Source: Megaustenia siamemsis | Taxonomy: Eukaryota > Mollusca > Gastropoda > Stylommatophora > Ariophantidae | DNA: 64,000 nt | Assembly (NCBI GenBank): GCA_032433765.1 | Contig: JAVIAB010000073.1 | Coordinates: 51,843,144-51,907,143, forward strand | Direction: 5' to 3' | Made by a program: the position numbers and the translations under genes | Notes under the pieces: model-generated | Database searches by the model: none | Seen by the model: only the letters and a program-made list of their open reading frames with translations | What the model was told of the DNA's origin: nothing | Part shown: piece after piece, positions 44,940 to 56,162 of the stretch | Position numbering within the stretch: the first letter of the stretch is position 1 | Layout: each line of letters opens with the position of its first letter

Positions 44940-45830
44940 ATTTATATAATTATCACTGATTACATACTCGTCACTGATGACATGCTGGTCACTTGTTAAA
45001 TGCTGGTCACTGATTACATACTGGTCACTGATTACATACTGGTCACTGATTACATACTGGTCACTGATTACACACTGGTCACTGATTAGATATATACTGG
45101 TCACACACTGATCACTTATTACACACTGATCACTTATTACACACTGATCACTGGTCACACACTGATCATTTGTTACACACTGATCGCTTGTTACACACTG
45201 ATCACTTATTACACACTGATCACTTGTTACACACTGATCACTTGTTACACACTGATCACTTGTTACACACTGATCACTTATTACACACTGATCACTGGTC
45301 ACACACTGATCACTTGTTACACACTGATCACTTGTTACACACTGATCACTTATTACACACTGATCACTTGTTACACACTGATCACTTGTTACACACTGAT
45401 CACTTGTTACACACTGATCACTTATTACACACTGATCACTTATTACACACTGATCACTTATTACACACTGATCACTTGTTACACACTGATCACTTGTTAC
45501 ACACTGATCACTTGTTACACACTGATCACTTGTTACACACTGATCACTTGTTACACACTGATCACTTGTTACACACTGATCACTTGTTACACACTGATCA
45601 CTTTTTACACACTGATCACTTGTTACACACTGATCACTTGTTACACACTGATCACTTATTACACACTGATCACTTATTACACACTGATCACTTATTACAC
45701 ACTGATCACTTATTACACACTGATCACTTATTACACACTGATCACTTATTACACACTGATCACTTATTACACACTGATCACACACTAATTACACACTGAT
45801 CACTGATTAATACTGATCACATGTTATAAT
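44940..45830. repeat. 18-bp minisatellite, about 47 copies
   Basis: The unit is tgatcacttgttacacac, with acttat, actggt and cactgatt variants, more varied at the left end (44940-45110). Every unit carries the palindrome TGATCA. One minus frame reads a 6-residue repeat for 288 codons and one plus frame reads 209 codons; both are artefacts. Confidence 0.98.
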
Positions 45831-45904
45831 AGTACCTCTCTCTATTGTTACCACCATTACTGACTTTGAATTCAATCCAATATTCCACAAATTAGTTAAT
45901 CTTT

Positions 45905-46350
45905 TTTTGGAGGCAGGCTCTGTACGCATCTAATGAGTAGGGTCACTGCAGAAGTCCAAAATACGTAAGGTCACCTTTGTCTATGTTCCTGGACATGCGG
46001 GAGTACGAGGAAATGAAAGAGCGGACAGGTTGGCTAGCTGCGCTGTCGTTGAGGGCGATCAACCAATGGATCGGGCGGACATCATCAATGCCCTCCGAGA
46101 TGTGGGAAGAGCACAGGACTTCGACAAACACAGATCCACGTCACTTCTTCGGATGATGGAAATGGGAGTTAAGATGGGCACAGCCAGAAATGAGAAACTT
46201 AGTGGCCGTGTAAGAAGAACTTATCAACCAACATAGAACTGGAGTCGTCAGTCGCTGGACACTGCGGGACTTGCTGAGGAGGGGATCTGAGCACATGTAT
46301 GGACATGTTTGGAGTGCAATGATGATGACCCGCAAATAATTCAATAACTC
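45905..46350 (+). mobile_element. L-H LINE 3' end, inverted relative to the 44-kb copy
   Basis: Reads RKVTFVYVPGHAGVRGNERA, DRADIINALRDVGRAQDFDK, LLRMMEMGVKMGTARNEKL and the ending block. It matches 44105-44550 closely in the opposite orientation. Confidence 0.88.
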
Positions 46351-47287
46351 AATAATTCAGTAGCCCATCGTGACATAAGTATTTTTTGTAATAAGGAAAG
46401 AGACTGTCTCAAAGTCGTTGTCACTTCAAAATTGATCCACCTATCAGGTGATGATGTTGCACAATATAAATTCTTCAACACATCCTTCAGTCGATCAAAA
46501 GCTATGCACTACCAATGTTTGTTTGTGTGTGTGTTTTTTTTTTTAATATGGAGCTGAATGCAGAATAGTGATAAAAAACGTGACGTCAAGACTGCAGACA
46601 TGCATACAAACTGTCTGGTGATAATTATCATAACGACGATTTTTGAAAAAAGTGGAGGAAAAAAAAAGTGGTATGGTAACAGCTTTACGTGGTAATTAAC
46701 AAAACAAAAGTCGACGTTCCGGCCAAGTATGCCTTAAGCTGGAACAACAAACAACAACGCAAATATATATATATATAGAGAGAGAGGAGGATATGTACAC
46801 AAATTTAACAACATGGCGATAATATGTTAGATACTCGAGAAAGAAAATTTAAAAATCAGATAATTATCATACCCTTTTATTGAACCTAAATCGGCAACAA
46901 TGAATAAGCTGTTTGAGAGAGGCAATCACGAGGAGATGGATATAATGATAACAACCAGACCACGAGATTAGACAGGTCAGAGATGATTCAGACACAGCAA
47001 CAGTAACTGTCAACTAATTTCCTCAGAGTGAAGGGTAAAAAAAAGCAGGTGAAGACAATCTGGAGAAGCAGAAGTTTACAGTGTGAGCCAGACTTTAGGC
47101 ACCTTGCGAACGGTGGTCACCAACCATGGTGGAAAAACTTTGCCTGGTTCTGACAAGACGCCACTGATTTGTCGATCTTTGGTGACCAATGAGAAGATGA
47201 TGTTCTGAGTCTCGTTTTACATGGAAATAGGCTCAAATGTAAATATCTTGGGGGAGGGGGGGGGTCGCTGAGGAACCTAATTTTAAT
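46351..47287. other. No supported feature
   Basis: About 930 bp of unique sequence with a small TA run near 46766 and a GA run after it. Confidence 0.45.
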
Positions 47288-47632
47288 GTAGGGGCCTTGG
47301 TAGACTAGTTGGTAAAACCACCCGACTGGGCTACCGACGTTCGGACAACCCGTGTTCGATTCCCGCTGGAAGCAGTGTGAGTTGTACTCGTGGTTAGAAA
47401 AATAAAAAATACCCCCCGCGGTCGACCCAGCCGCTGGCAGAAATGGATACCAGGGTAGTACTCTGGGAAGGTGAGGAATGCTACCTCGCTTCGTGAGTTT
47501 CGATGCTTGAAGCGACACTATCAGACGTCTCCAAACACTTCTGAATAGGCGGCCGAGCACATATGGGTGAAAACTCGCTTGCTAAGACGCCGATTCACGT
47601 CTAGTATTTTACCTTTAGCTTTTACCATAATT
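47288..47632 (+). mobile_element. tRNA-derived SINE-D, copy 2, complete
   Basis: tRNA-like head with A box (tggtagactagttggtaaaa) and B box (cgtgttcgattccc), then the body shared with 17050-17275. The 147-codon minus frame over this region is incidental. Confidence 0.88.
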
Positions 47633-47744
47633 TTGCAAACTTCTTTCTTAAATCCCCATGCCATTTTCTGACCCTTTTTGTAACTGAGGTCCAACCTGCT
47701 CTATTCGTATATCAAGTGGTATGGATGATGGGAGATAAATAATA

Positions 47745-47878
47745 ATTGCATATTTTTATGGAGGGAAACTTCACAGGCGACCGATCAACGAATAATTTCA
47801 GTGGAAGAGTTATGTTTACAACACTTAGAAAAAAGACAGAATAATCAAAAACAGAAAAACACTAAAGTATATTTTATT
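47745..47878 (-). mobile_element. SINE-C 3' fragment
   Basis: In reverse, the gaagtttccctc(c/t)ataa, gattgattcg-like and gtgttgtaaacataactctt blocks match the SINE-C body. Confidence 0.75.
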
Positions 47879-47998
47879 GTTTCCCTATTAGTGTAGCTGC
47901 CGAATAAAAGTTTTACGGCGCTTTTTTTGTTTTACACGAAAAAGTTCAGGACTGTTAGCTGACCTGCATACGAATGAAAGTCGCGTTTTTGTCAAAGT

Positions 47999-49222
47999 AA
48001 CTGCTGCATCTGAGGGCAACTGCTGCATCCGAGGGCAACTGCTGCATCTGAGGGCAACTGCTGCATCTGAGGGTAACTGCTGCATCTGAGGGCAACTGCT
48101 GCATCTGAGGGCAACTGCTGCATCTGAGGGCAACTGCACCATCAGATGGCAACTGCACCATCAGATGGCAACTGCACTATCAGATGGCAACTTCTGCACC
48201 AGAGGGCAACTGCTGCATCAGAGAGCAACTGCTGCATCAGAGAGCAACTGCTGCATCAGAGGGCTATTGTTACATCAGTGGGGCCACTGCTGCATCAGAG
48301 AGCAACTGCAGCATCAGAGGGCTATTGTTACATCAGAGGGCTATTGTTACATCAGAGAGCAACTGCTGCATCAGTGGGCAACAGCTGTATCAAAGGGCAA
48401 CTGCACCGTTAGATGGCAACTGCACCATCAGATGGCAACTGCATCATCAGATGGCAACTTCTGCATCAGAGGGCAACTGCAGCATCAGAGGGCTATTGTT
48501 ACATCAGAGGGCTACTGCTGTATCAGAGGGCTATTGCTACATCAGAGGGCTATTGTTACATCAGAGGGCTATTGTTACATCAGAGGGTCACTGCTGCATC
48601 AGAGGGCTATTGTTACATCAGAGGGCTATTGTTACATCAGAGGACTATTGTTACATCAGAGGGCTATTGTTACATCAGAGAGCAACTGCTGCATCAGAGG
48701 GCAACTGCTGCATCAGAGGGATATTGTTACATCAGAGGGCCACCGCTGTATCAGAGGGCAACTGCACCATCAGATGGCAACTTCTGCACCAGAGGGCAAT
48801 TGCTGCATCAGAGGGCTACTGCTGCATCAGAGGGTTACTGCTGCATCAGAGGGTTACTGCTGCATCAGAGGGCTATTGCGACATCAGAGGGCTACTGCTG
48901 CATCAGAGGGCTACTGCTGTATCAGAGGGCAACTGCTGCATCAGAGGGCTACTGCTGCATCAGAGGGCTACTGCTGCATCAGAGGGTTACTGCTGCATCA
49001 GAGGGCTACTGCTGCATCAGAGGGCAACTGCTGCATCAGAGAGCTATTGCTGCATCATAGGGTTATTGCTGCATCATAGGGTTATTGCTGCATCCAATGG
49101 GAGCTGCTGCATCACACAGCAACTGCTGCAACAGAGGGCTACTGCTGCATCAGAGGGCTACATCACTGGGCTACTGCTGCATCAGAGGGCTACTGCTGCA
49201 TCAAAGGGCTACTGCACCATAT
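47999..49222. repeat. 19-bp minisatellite, about 64 copies
   Basis: A left block of ctgagggcaactgctgcat units (47999-48128) passes into cagagggctattgttacat and cagagggctactgctgcat types. Variants form blocks: ATTGTTACAT types at 48480-48740 and CTACTGCTGC types at 48800-49220. All plus frames remain open (215-353 codons), an artefact of the period. Confidence 0.97.
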
Positions 49223-49470
49223 TTTCGTCGTTGAAAGGAAGTTAAGTGGGCGTATTTGCGATGTGTTGCAAGTTTATGACAAGTCGCGATATCTTTTTTT
49301 ATTTTTCGGCGCTGCACATCCGTATCAACATAGAAGTCAGTGAAGAATGACATAAGAAGAGAAACTACTGGACTCTACCCTTGTCCCCGGATCTAACAAA
49401 TAATGAGCCCAAAAAATCATGTCTAAACTCCACTTTCAGACGACTTTAATGATGTTAGATACCATTCTAT
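49223..49470. other. No feature seen
   Basis: Unique spacer. Confidence 0.5.
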
Positions 49471-49605
49471 GAATCAATTCAGATATGTTTACAACACTCG
49501 GAAAAAATGAGAAATAATTAACAGAAAAAAAAACAAAGAACAATATATGGACCGAAGCAGGATCGAATCCGTACTCAGTGGCACAGCGCCTTGCCACGAA
49601 AAGTC
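49471..49605 (-). mobile_element. SINE-C, left arm of a head-to-head pair
   Basis: Reverse-orientation SINE-C with B box gattcgatcctg and the downstream body to the gtgttgtaaacatatctgaa block. Its head faces the next copy. Confidence 0.9.
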
Positions 49606-49624
49606 AAATGCTGAAGTTAAACTT

Positions 49625-49865
49625 TAGTTAGCTGAGTGGCAGTGTTCCCTAGCGTTTGGCGTTTCGTGGCAAGGCGCTGTGCCACTGAGTACGGGTTCGA
49701 TCCTGCTTCGGTCCATATATTGTTCTTTGTGTTTTTTTTTCTATTGTTGATTATTTGTCAATTTTTCCGAGTGCTGTAAACATACCTCTTCCTCTGAATT
49801 GATTCCTTGATTATCGCCTCTGAAGTTTCCCTCTATAATAATATTCATTTATTGTTATTTGTCTC
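49625..49865 (+). mobile_element. SINE-C, right arm, most complete copy
   Basis: A box tagctgagtggcagtg (49628), B box gggttcgatcctg (49693), then the full body to ttatttgtctcc. The 68-nt region ending at ttgttctttg (49662-49729) is an almost perfect inverted copy of 49533-49600. Confidence 0.92.
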
Positions 49866-50330
49866 CTACCATTAGCTCTACCTTGAACTTTAAACACGTA
49901 CTAACACATTTGTTTTCGTCACATTTAGTTTTATTTCCGACTGGTGAACATTTACGTTTCTCACTTCTATTGACATAGATTTGTTTCATAAGATATTTGT
50001 CATTTTCTGAAATGCTATTTTGGCCTGAGTTATTCTGTTTTTTATCTCTGTGGTGCATCTCCCATCTGATGTTATTATTGTGCCCAAGTATTTGAAACGT
50101 TGCACTTGTTTTAGATTTGTCTCGTTTATTTTTATGCTGTGTTTTCTTACTATTCAGACTGAGACCTTTTTTGTTGCTTTCTTTTACTATTATGTCTATC
50201 ATTTCTTGTAGTTCATTCTCTGTCTCTGCTATTAAGACTGTATCATCCGCATATCGCAAATTATTTATGTTGTGACCGTTGACTTCAATTCCTTTTTTGT
50301 CTACTATTGATCTCATAATATGTTAATATA
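49866..50330 (-). mobile_element. LINE reverse transcriptase remnant (YADD)
   Basis: The minus frame starts around 50316 with VDKKGIEVNGHNINNLRYAD, so the RT catalytic YADD is followed by TVLIAETENELQEMID and a KESNKKGLSLNSKKTQ block. A frameshifted continuation encodes the after-RT region (QILG, NSISENDKYLMK). The upstream RT is not in the window. Confidence 0.85.
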
Positions 50331-50694
50331 TAAATTAAATGCATGGGATCAGTTATCTACGATGAGGGCTCGAAACCTGCAATATCGGCTAGAAACAAGC
50401 AGACTACAGCAGCCCTTTCAAAGCTAAAACCTATTTGGATAGATAATTATCACCCTCGGCTGTAAAATCAGGCTGAAGCGTACTCTTTTTTTTATATCCG
50501 TTTTTCTACACACATCCGTAGCATGATTCTGATGCAGCAGAATTAAGTAATAATTAACATAATTACAAGTTCAGCGATGTAAATTATTTTTGTTCTGAGT
50601 AATGCCCCCTTGCACTTTATTCGGTTGTCCTCAAATGTGTCAAGACCCCTGTGCTGGTAAACCTAACCCTAATCCTAAAATCGTGTTGAAGAAT
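50331..50694. other. No feature seen
   Basis: Unique AT-rich sequence. Confidence 0.5.
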
Positions 50695-51150
50695 ATAATT
50701 TAAATGCACAAAAACTAAAAGTAGTTGATACATTCAAATACGTGAGGTCAATCAGGGGGAGATCACTCGTTTAGCAGAAATAATTTGCAACGTTAAACTC
50801 GTAAATTACCGGACAGGAAATTCTATTCACAGATTTGAGGCATCTCCTTGTTAGATTATATCACTAATGAAGAAGTTCCCAAAAGGATTCAGAAATCAAT
50901 CGGGAGTGATCTTTTGCTTGTTGTGCAGAAACGAAAAATGGAATGTTTTGATCACATGTTTCGATCACATGTTTTGATCACATGTTTCGATCACCTGGCT
51001 AGCCAAAGACCATTCTACAGAGGATGTGCATGAAAGAAGGCAAAGAAAGAAATGGGAAGATAATATCAAAGAATGGACAGGTCTCTAATTAACAAACCCA
51101 AAGAATGACTGTATATAGAGATCAATGAAGAAGTTTGATGAAGTTTGTTA
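50695..51150 (+). mobile_element. LINE C-terminal remnant with a 15-bp internal repeat
   Basis: VVDTFKYVRSI (post-RT block) opens it; a KRKMECFDHM block and KERNGKIISKNGQV-type end follow with stops between. At 50942-50996 the 15-mer tttcgatcacatgtt is repeated about 3.5 times. Confidence 0.6.
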
Positions 51151-51469
51151 GTAGTGACACGGCGACCCCATGACGTGTTTATAGAATGAGAAAGGAAGAA
51201 AACATAATAGATGTTTTATCTCATATATGTAGCAAATGAAAAAAAAATACCTAAGACATAAATCATGCTCCAAATATTCATACCGACTACGGCATTTGAT
51301 TCCACTTACAGAGCTGGGAAATACAATTGATCGCATGCGCAGTGCAGTCACCATGAGATAGCTTTTGTTTCAAGCCTAGAATAAAACACGCGCCCGACCC
51401 TACAGGATTTGAAACCGCGTTCACTGATCCACATATTCAATTCTAACTATCTCAGAGTTGAAAACAACC
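51151..51469. other. No feature seen
   Basis: Unique sequence. Confidence 0.45.
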
Positions 51470-51474
51470 ACTCA

Positions 51475-51760
51475 TTATCATGATGTGCCACACCAGTTGT
51501 CGTAAGCGACCATGTCCTTCCACAAATCTCTATGCAAAGTACATTGTATCAATTCTGTTGTTGACTGTTTTCCATGCCATGACACCACGCTATCCAGTAT
51601 CTTTCCTCTTTGTCGTTCGCGATCTCTCTTTCCCTGTATTTTGCAAGTTGTAACCGAGTATTCCAGCTTTCCTTTTCTCATGATGTGCCCAAAAAACATA
51701 TTGATTGTTTCTTTCTTATATTTCTTTTCGGGTTAGTTTCTTTTCTGCCTTTAGTTTTCA
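51475..51760 (-). mobile_element. LINE 3' end (family L-B)
   Basis: The minus frame reads FFGHIMRKGKLEYSVTTCKI, KRDRERQRGKILDSV and WHGKQSTTELIQCTLHRDL, the standard L-B tail. Confidence 0.9.
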
Positions 51761-52045
51761 TGTTCATTTGTAGGAGTGTCCCCTATCAAAGGAGGAGTAA
51801 GACGTCTCCTTTACTCTGCTAGTCTACGAGACACCCTTGGGCAAAGTGAAGCACTTCTTTTACCTCCCTATTAGGGTAGTGAAGCTACGGGAGCAGGTGG
51901 TGGATGATGTTTTGCAAGCTATCGACAAGTAATGCCGGTTATGGTCCCCACTCCGTGATGGCAGGCAGAGAATCTCAGTCATAAAGACAATGGCGTCGAT
52001 CTCCGACTAGTACAGTAACTGCCAAGAAGGAAAGAAAATGAAAAA
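51761..52045. other. Unresolved, possibly LINE-related
   Basis: Sequence between two oppositely oriented L-B tails. It contains gacgtctcctttactctgct and a GC-richer stretch at 51880-52000, but no domain is recognised. Confidence 0.3.
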
Positions 52046-52515
52046 TATCTTATGCAACAAATCTATGTCAATAGTAGTGAGAAGAGAGTTCATCGGTGCT
52101 ATATAGAACCAAATCTGACCTATGGAAGCGAATCGTGGACAGTAGACAAACAAATGAAAAGACTAATAGAGGCCACAGTGATGGGATTTCTCAGAAGAAT
52201 GTTGAAAGTTCCCTTTATAACTAAAAAGATAAATGAGGAAATTTTCAAAGAGGTCAACACAAAAAAGGAGCTCCTAATATACATCAGAAAGAAACAATCA
52301 ATATTTTCCGAGCACATCATAAGAAGAGGAAAGTTGGAATACCTGGTTTCAACTGGCAAAATACAGAGAAAGAGAGATCGGGAACGACAAAGAGTAGATA
52401 CTAGATAGCTTGGTGTCATGGCATGGAAAACAGTCAACAACAGAACTGATACGATGCACGATAGAAGATTGTGGAACGACATGATCGACTTAGAACCGGT
52501 ATGGCACATGATGAC
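52046..52515 (+). mobile_element. LINE 3' end (family L-B), longest of the family
   Basis: Begins with a QQIYVNSSEKRVHRCYIEPN block and LTYGSESWTVDKQMKR, then ATVMGFLRRMLKV, KKQSIFSEHIIRRGK and the tail. It shows what lies upstream of the shorter copies. Confidence 0.9.
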
Positions 52516-52532
52516 GAAAACATACATTACAT

Positions 52533-52630
52533 CTTACAATTAATAAGACAGTAAAAATGTGTACTTACAATTAATAAGACAGTAAAAATGTGTACTTACA
52601 ATTAATAAGACAGTAAAAATGTGTACTTAC
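52533..52630. repeat. 31-bp tandem repeat carrying duplicated splice donors
   Basis: Units begin cttacaattaataagacagt at 52533, 52564 and 52595, with a partial at 52626 that is the exon 1 donor. On the minus strand the units repeat GTAAGTACACATTTTTACTG. Confidence 0.95.
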
Positions 52631-52673
52631 AAAATGACAGAAGTCCAAGAAAAAGTATAAACAGCCTTTCCAT
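52631..52673 (-). CDS. First coding exon: signal peptide of the split host gene
   Basis: On the minus strand the ATG at 52673 gives MERLFILFLGLLSF plus one extra T before the donor GTAAGTAC (GT at 52630-52629). It has a basic residue, a hydrophobic core and a small polar end, so it reads as a classical secretion signal; with exon 2 the next residue is Cys. In-frame ATGs further upstream (for example MWTTIPAMERL, and one more giving 29 residues) would lengthen the N-terminus; I chose the one giving the most compact signal. A CACGTG E-box and AT-rich sequence lie just upstream, but no promoter can be fixed. The link to exon 2 rests on phase and orientation; a further exon between them is possible. 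Confidence 0.6.
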
Positions 52674-52719
52674 TGCAGGAATTGTTGTCCACATTAGTTT
52701 GTGGGTGTGTGCCAACATG

Positions 52720-53024
52720 GCAATGTTTTTATTGATTTACTTTCAATGAAAGCTCGTCACGTGGTTTGGTGAACTCTGCTAACAATCACGAGACAATCCC
52801 AATGGACTTCACGAACTTGTGAAATGATTCGTTAGGTCAGGCAGTCCTCCGTCTACACTCAAAAAAAAAAAAGCGAAAAATGTAGACAAATGACATATCT
52901 TCGTGGCAGCTGATTGTCTTCAGAAGAAATTAACGCTAGGTACTTTGGTGCGAAAACTTCCTGGGCACCCAGGTCTCATCGAATCACAAAATGCTGGGGT
53001 GGGGAATGTCAGTTCTTGATATCA
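52720..53024 (-). promoter_or_regulatory. Possible promoter and 5' leader of the split host gene
   Basis: The region upstream of exon 1 on the minus strand. It contains CACGTG at about 52755-52760 and an aatcaataaaaa stretch. It lacks repeats seen elsewhere in the window, except for an A run near 52861. This is a location guess only. Confidence 0.25.
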
Positions 53025-53090
53025 TCATCATCATCACCGGTTGGCGTTGGCTATCGTGTCCTTCCACAATCTTCTATCCACAGTGCAAAT
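53025..53090 (-). mobile_element. LINE 3' terminal fragment (family L-B), 65 bp
   Basis: atcatcatcatcaccggttg, ggcgttggctatcgtgtcct and tctatccacagtgca match the very end of L-B tails. Confidence 0.85.
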
Positions 53091-53499
53091 ATATATCTTA
53101 TATAAATCTTTCTGATGCTCGAACTAATTAATTTTTTGTGATAATTTGATATCCATAATTACAACATATTTGATATTTAACATGTTATAATATTATTTTG
53201 TTATTCTCGAGAAATTAAATGAACTATTAGATAAAAATAATAACAATAATAAAATTTGACCGGGTTAATCTATGACAATTTGAGACTTTATTCTTTTTTT
53301 TCAACTTTGTTTAACTGTTTTTAATCCTAATTTAAAGTTGTTTGTAAGATTTTATAAAAATTAAATGCTAATTTATGCAGAACATGGATTGTGTTTCAAT
53401 AAATAGTTCAATAATTGGACTAAACAACAAGTCTTTATTAAACACTATACGAACTCCAGAACCAGGGGCGGATCACACACACCAAAAAAAAATGGATTG
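53091..53499. other. No feature seen
   Basis: AT-rich unique sequence. Confidence 0.5.
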
Positions 53500-53625
53500 T
53501 TAGAATATAGATTGTTGGAACAGTAGGCAACAATAGCAAGAGAGGCCATCAGAAAAGCCAAAGATAAGTTGTATCTCCGATCGACGCTTAGAGGCAGACG
53601 AGGAAGGAAAGAATAAGAAGAAGAA
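53500..53625 (+). mobile_element. LINE 3' terminal fragment (family L-A)
   Basis: The acgcttagaggcagacgagg-type end and gccaaagataagttgtatct match the L-A end at 1260-1340. Confidence 0.7.
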
Positions 53626-54990
53626 TTACGTTAAATAACGTAACAAAAATAATAAACACTCCGTTTGAATTTGGATCCACCATTTGTCTCTGAAGTTTAA
53701 TGCGACCTGTTCGAACTACCCAGCGTATGCACCAATCAATCCAAGCAAAACCAGTCTTCATGTCTTGCAAGCTTCTTGGTCTTTCTCTCATCTACCTGTG
53801 CCATGCCCTCCATAATGATCTTCTCTAGCTCTTTAAGTGTTTGTATAAATTGTATGTCCAATTATTGTATTTCCTGTGTTCTTATATTTCCAAGAAACTA
53901 ATTTTCAGTATTAGTAAATTGCTTCAAAATAGATTAAAAAAATAATACACACATAAAGAATCAATTAAGTATTATCCGGTGACACCCATATGAACATGGC
54001 ATTTATTCTTTAGATACTGTAAAACTTAATTAACTGGTAAAATACAAATAAAACTCCTTGTGCATAATAAATCCTATGTATAGAAGATATAAACCACAAG
54101 GCGTGTTTTATTATTATTATTATTATTATAAATTATTCAAGTAAACGTAAATATATAAGGTAGTACATGTACTTAATACTTAACGTAAACATCTCTTAAA
54201 CTTTCGTGAAAAGCGAAAAATGTGTATTATATTTCTTGTACAAATAGCGCACAAGCAAATAATTACTCACAACACATTATGTTTCAGACAGGAAAGCGTA
54301 ATTGGGAAATTCCCTACCAAACTTTTGTAATCAAAAGCCAGATTGATTTTTTTTTCGGGTTGTGTTTTAGTGATAAAAGCACAGAGTAAATTCCAGGTAG
54401 AAATTCGGATATGTCGTAATTGTCGTTATTTCTATTGTCGTAAATGCTGCGCGCTGTCTTTTTATTAATTCCCACGAAATATTAGTGGCGGGCTGTTTGA
54501 TCCGGAATGGAAACCGCCAGCGTGTGTTGTAACTCGCGTAATGCTGGGGCATGCTCATTCGTGCTATGAAGTGGCAACACCATATTTGTTAGCATTTTTG
54601 ACACTCTCTCACGTGTTTGTAGTTATTGCGAGCTGATTGGGTGGCGTTCAGTGACCTGATTGGTGGCTTTCAGCGAGCTAAAGATTGTGCGCTCATTTCC
54701 TGAAACGTCCATTTTAGATCTAAAAATGTGTACCTGACTGACGAAGTTGTCCATCCACCTCTGGTGGGTGAGAGTGTCTGTTATGCTGCTAGGATTATAT
54801 AATCTATAACAAAATCGGCATCAGATAGAATATGCTAGTTGGGAATCTATTAGACGAATATTTCTGGCCTGTCCCTGTTGTTGTGCTGTGGCTTCTTTTG
54901 TTGCTTCACAAACTGTAGCCCCTTGACGAGAGATGGGCCATGAGACTAATCAAGTAAGGGGAGGCATTGATCGCAAGAAATGGGCTGTTT
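53626..54990. other. No supported feature
   Basis: About 1.3 kb, with a TTA run at 54110-54130 and otherwise unique sequence. Confidence 0.5.
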
Positions 54991-54996
54991 CCTGCT

Positions 54997-55168
<172 letters not shown>

Positions 55169-55184
55169 TCGACATTTCGAGCCG

Positions 55185-55740
55185 TAACCGGCCAATTGGG
55201 CATAGGTCCTAATACTCTTTTCCTATTTCGCTTTCCCTGTTTCAAAATTGTCTGTCTAACAGTCTCAGTCTTTGCTAAGATCTTTTATCAAATCTCGCCA
55301 TTTGTCTCTGTTCTGTGCAAGCAACTCAATCCCATTGAGGGAACGAATCCCTACTGCTTTTGATTCTCTGGTCAATTTTCTTCTCAGTATTTCTCTGGTT
55401 CAGCCTCTTTTCCTCCTACCTGTTGTTTCCCACTTGAGGGCTTGCTTTGCTATTCGGTTACTACTTCCTCTCATCACATGTCCAACATATGTCCATAGTC
55501 TTTTTTTGACCACCGATGTTCTAGCGATTGATTGACGATTTCTCTAATTTTCTCGTTTGTTTTGAATTCTTTCCACGTTATGCCAAATATTTTCCCTAGA
55601 CACTTATCCTCAAATGCGTTCAATTTTGTTTCCACTTCCAGCTCTCGCATGCATGTTTCCCTGCTTACATGGAACTATTTGTATACAGCCTTGTTTTGTT
55701 TTACAGGCGATAGAAACAGACTGTTGTTGATCTCCGGCAG
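55185..55740 (-). mobile_element. LINE C-terminal remnant (family L-F)
   Basis: The minus strand reads RLWTYVGHVMRGSSNRIAKQ, ALKWETTGRRKRG, then REILRRKLTRESKAVGIRSL and LAQNRDKWRDLIKDLSKD, the ordinary C-terminal order of LINE proteins, with a few stops. Upstream RT is not seen. Confidence 0.8.
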
Positions 55741-55954
55741 TCACTGAGAAACGTTGTGCTATCAAGCAGCTTCTCCATCAATAATTGTGTCTACACCTTA
55801 ACGGCAGGTCATAAAACAGAATGAACAACATCACCATCAAGCACCGTGCCTATCTGTGCAGGTCAGTATGGCCATACCTACCGCCCGCATGACTCATTTT
55901 AATAGCCCGCGGACCTCTTCGATGATTGTCATTAATGGAATATTTTTTTTTTTT
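55741..55954. other. No feature seen
   Basis: Unique sequence, with a T run beginning near 55945. Confidence 0.45.
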
Positions 55955-56162
55955 TTTTTGGCGTTCGTCAGCTTTGACATCTGACGAAGTTCCAAGAGAC
56001 TAGGAACTGATTTTTTGCGAGTTAATCCGTTTTTCCCTGACAGCCGTGAACACAGGGCTCCCTCGTCGCACAGGCAGATAACTCCGTCTTCGGAGGTACT
56101 CATATTTTTTCCGTCGATGAGTGATTGACGCTTCAAGCCGGGCCTCACTGCTGAAACAGATT
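55955..56162 (-). mobile_element. SINE-B, copy 3
   Basis: Reverse copy of the SINE-B body (gtttcagcagtgaggcccgg, gagtacctccgaagacggag on minus). The head is missing. Confidence 0.85.

Noticed and set aside
44919..45799. 288- and 209-codon repeat proteins
   Set aside because: 18-bp array translations with no non-repetitive domain.
48146..49245. Frames of 215-353 codons with CCIRG/LLHQRA repeats
   Set aside because: 19-bp array translations; three plus frames are open at once.
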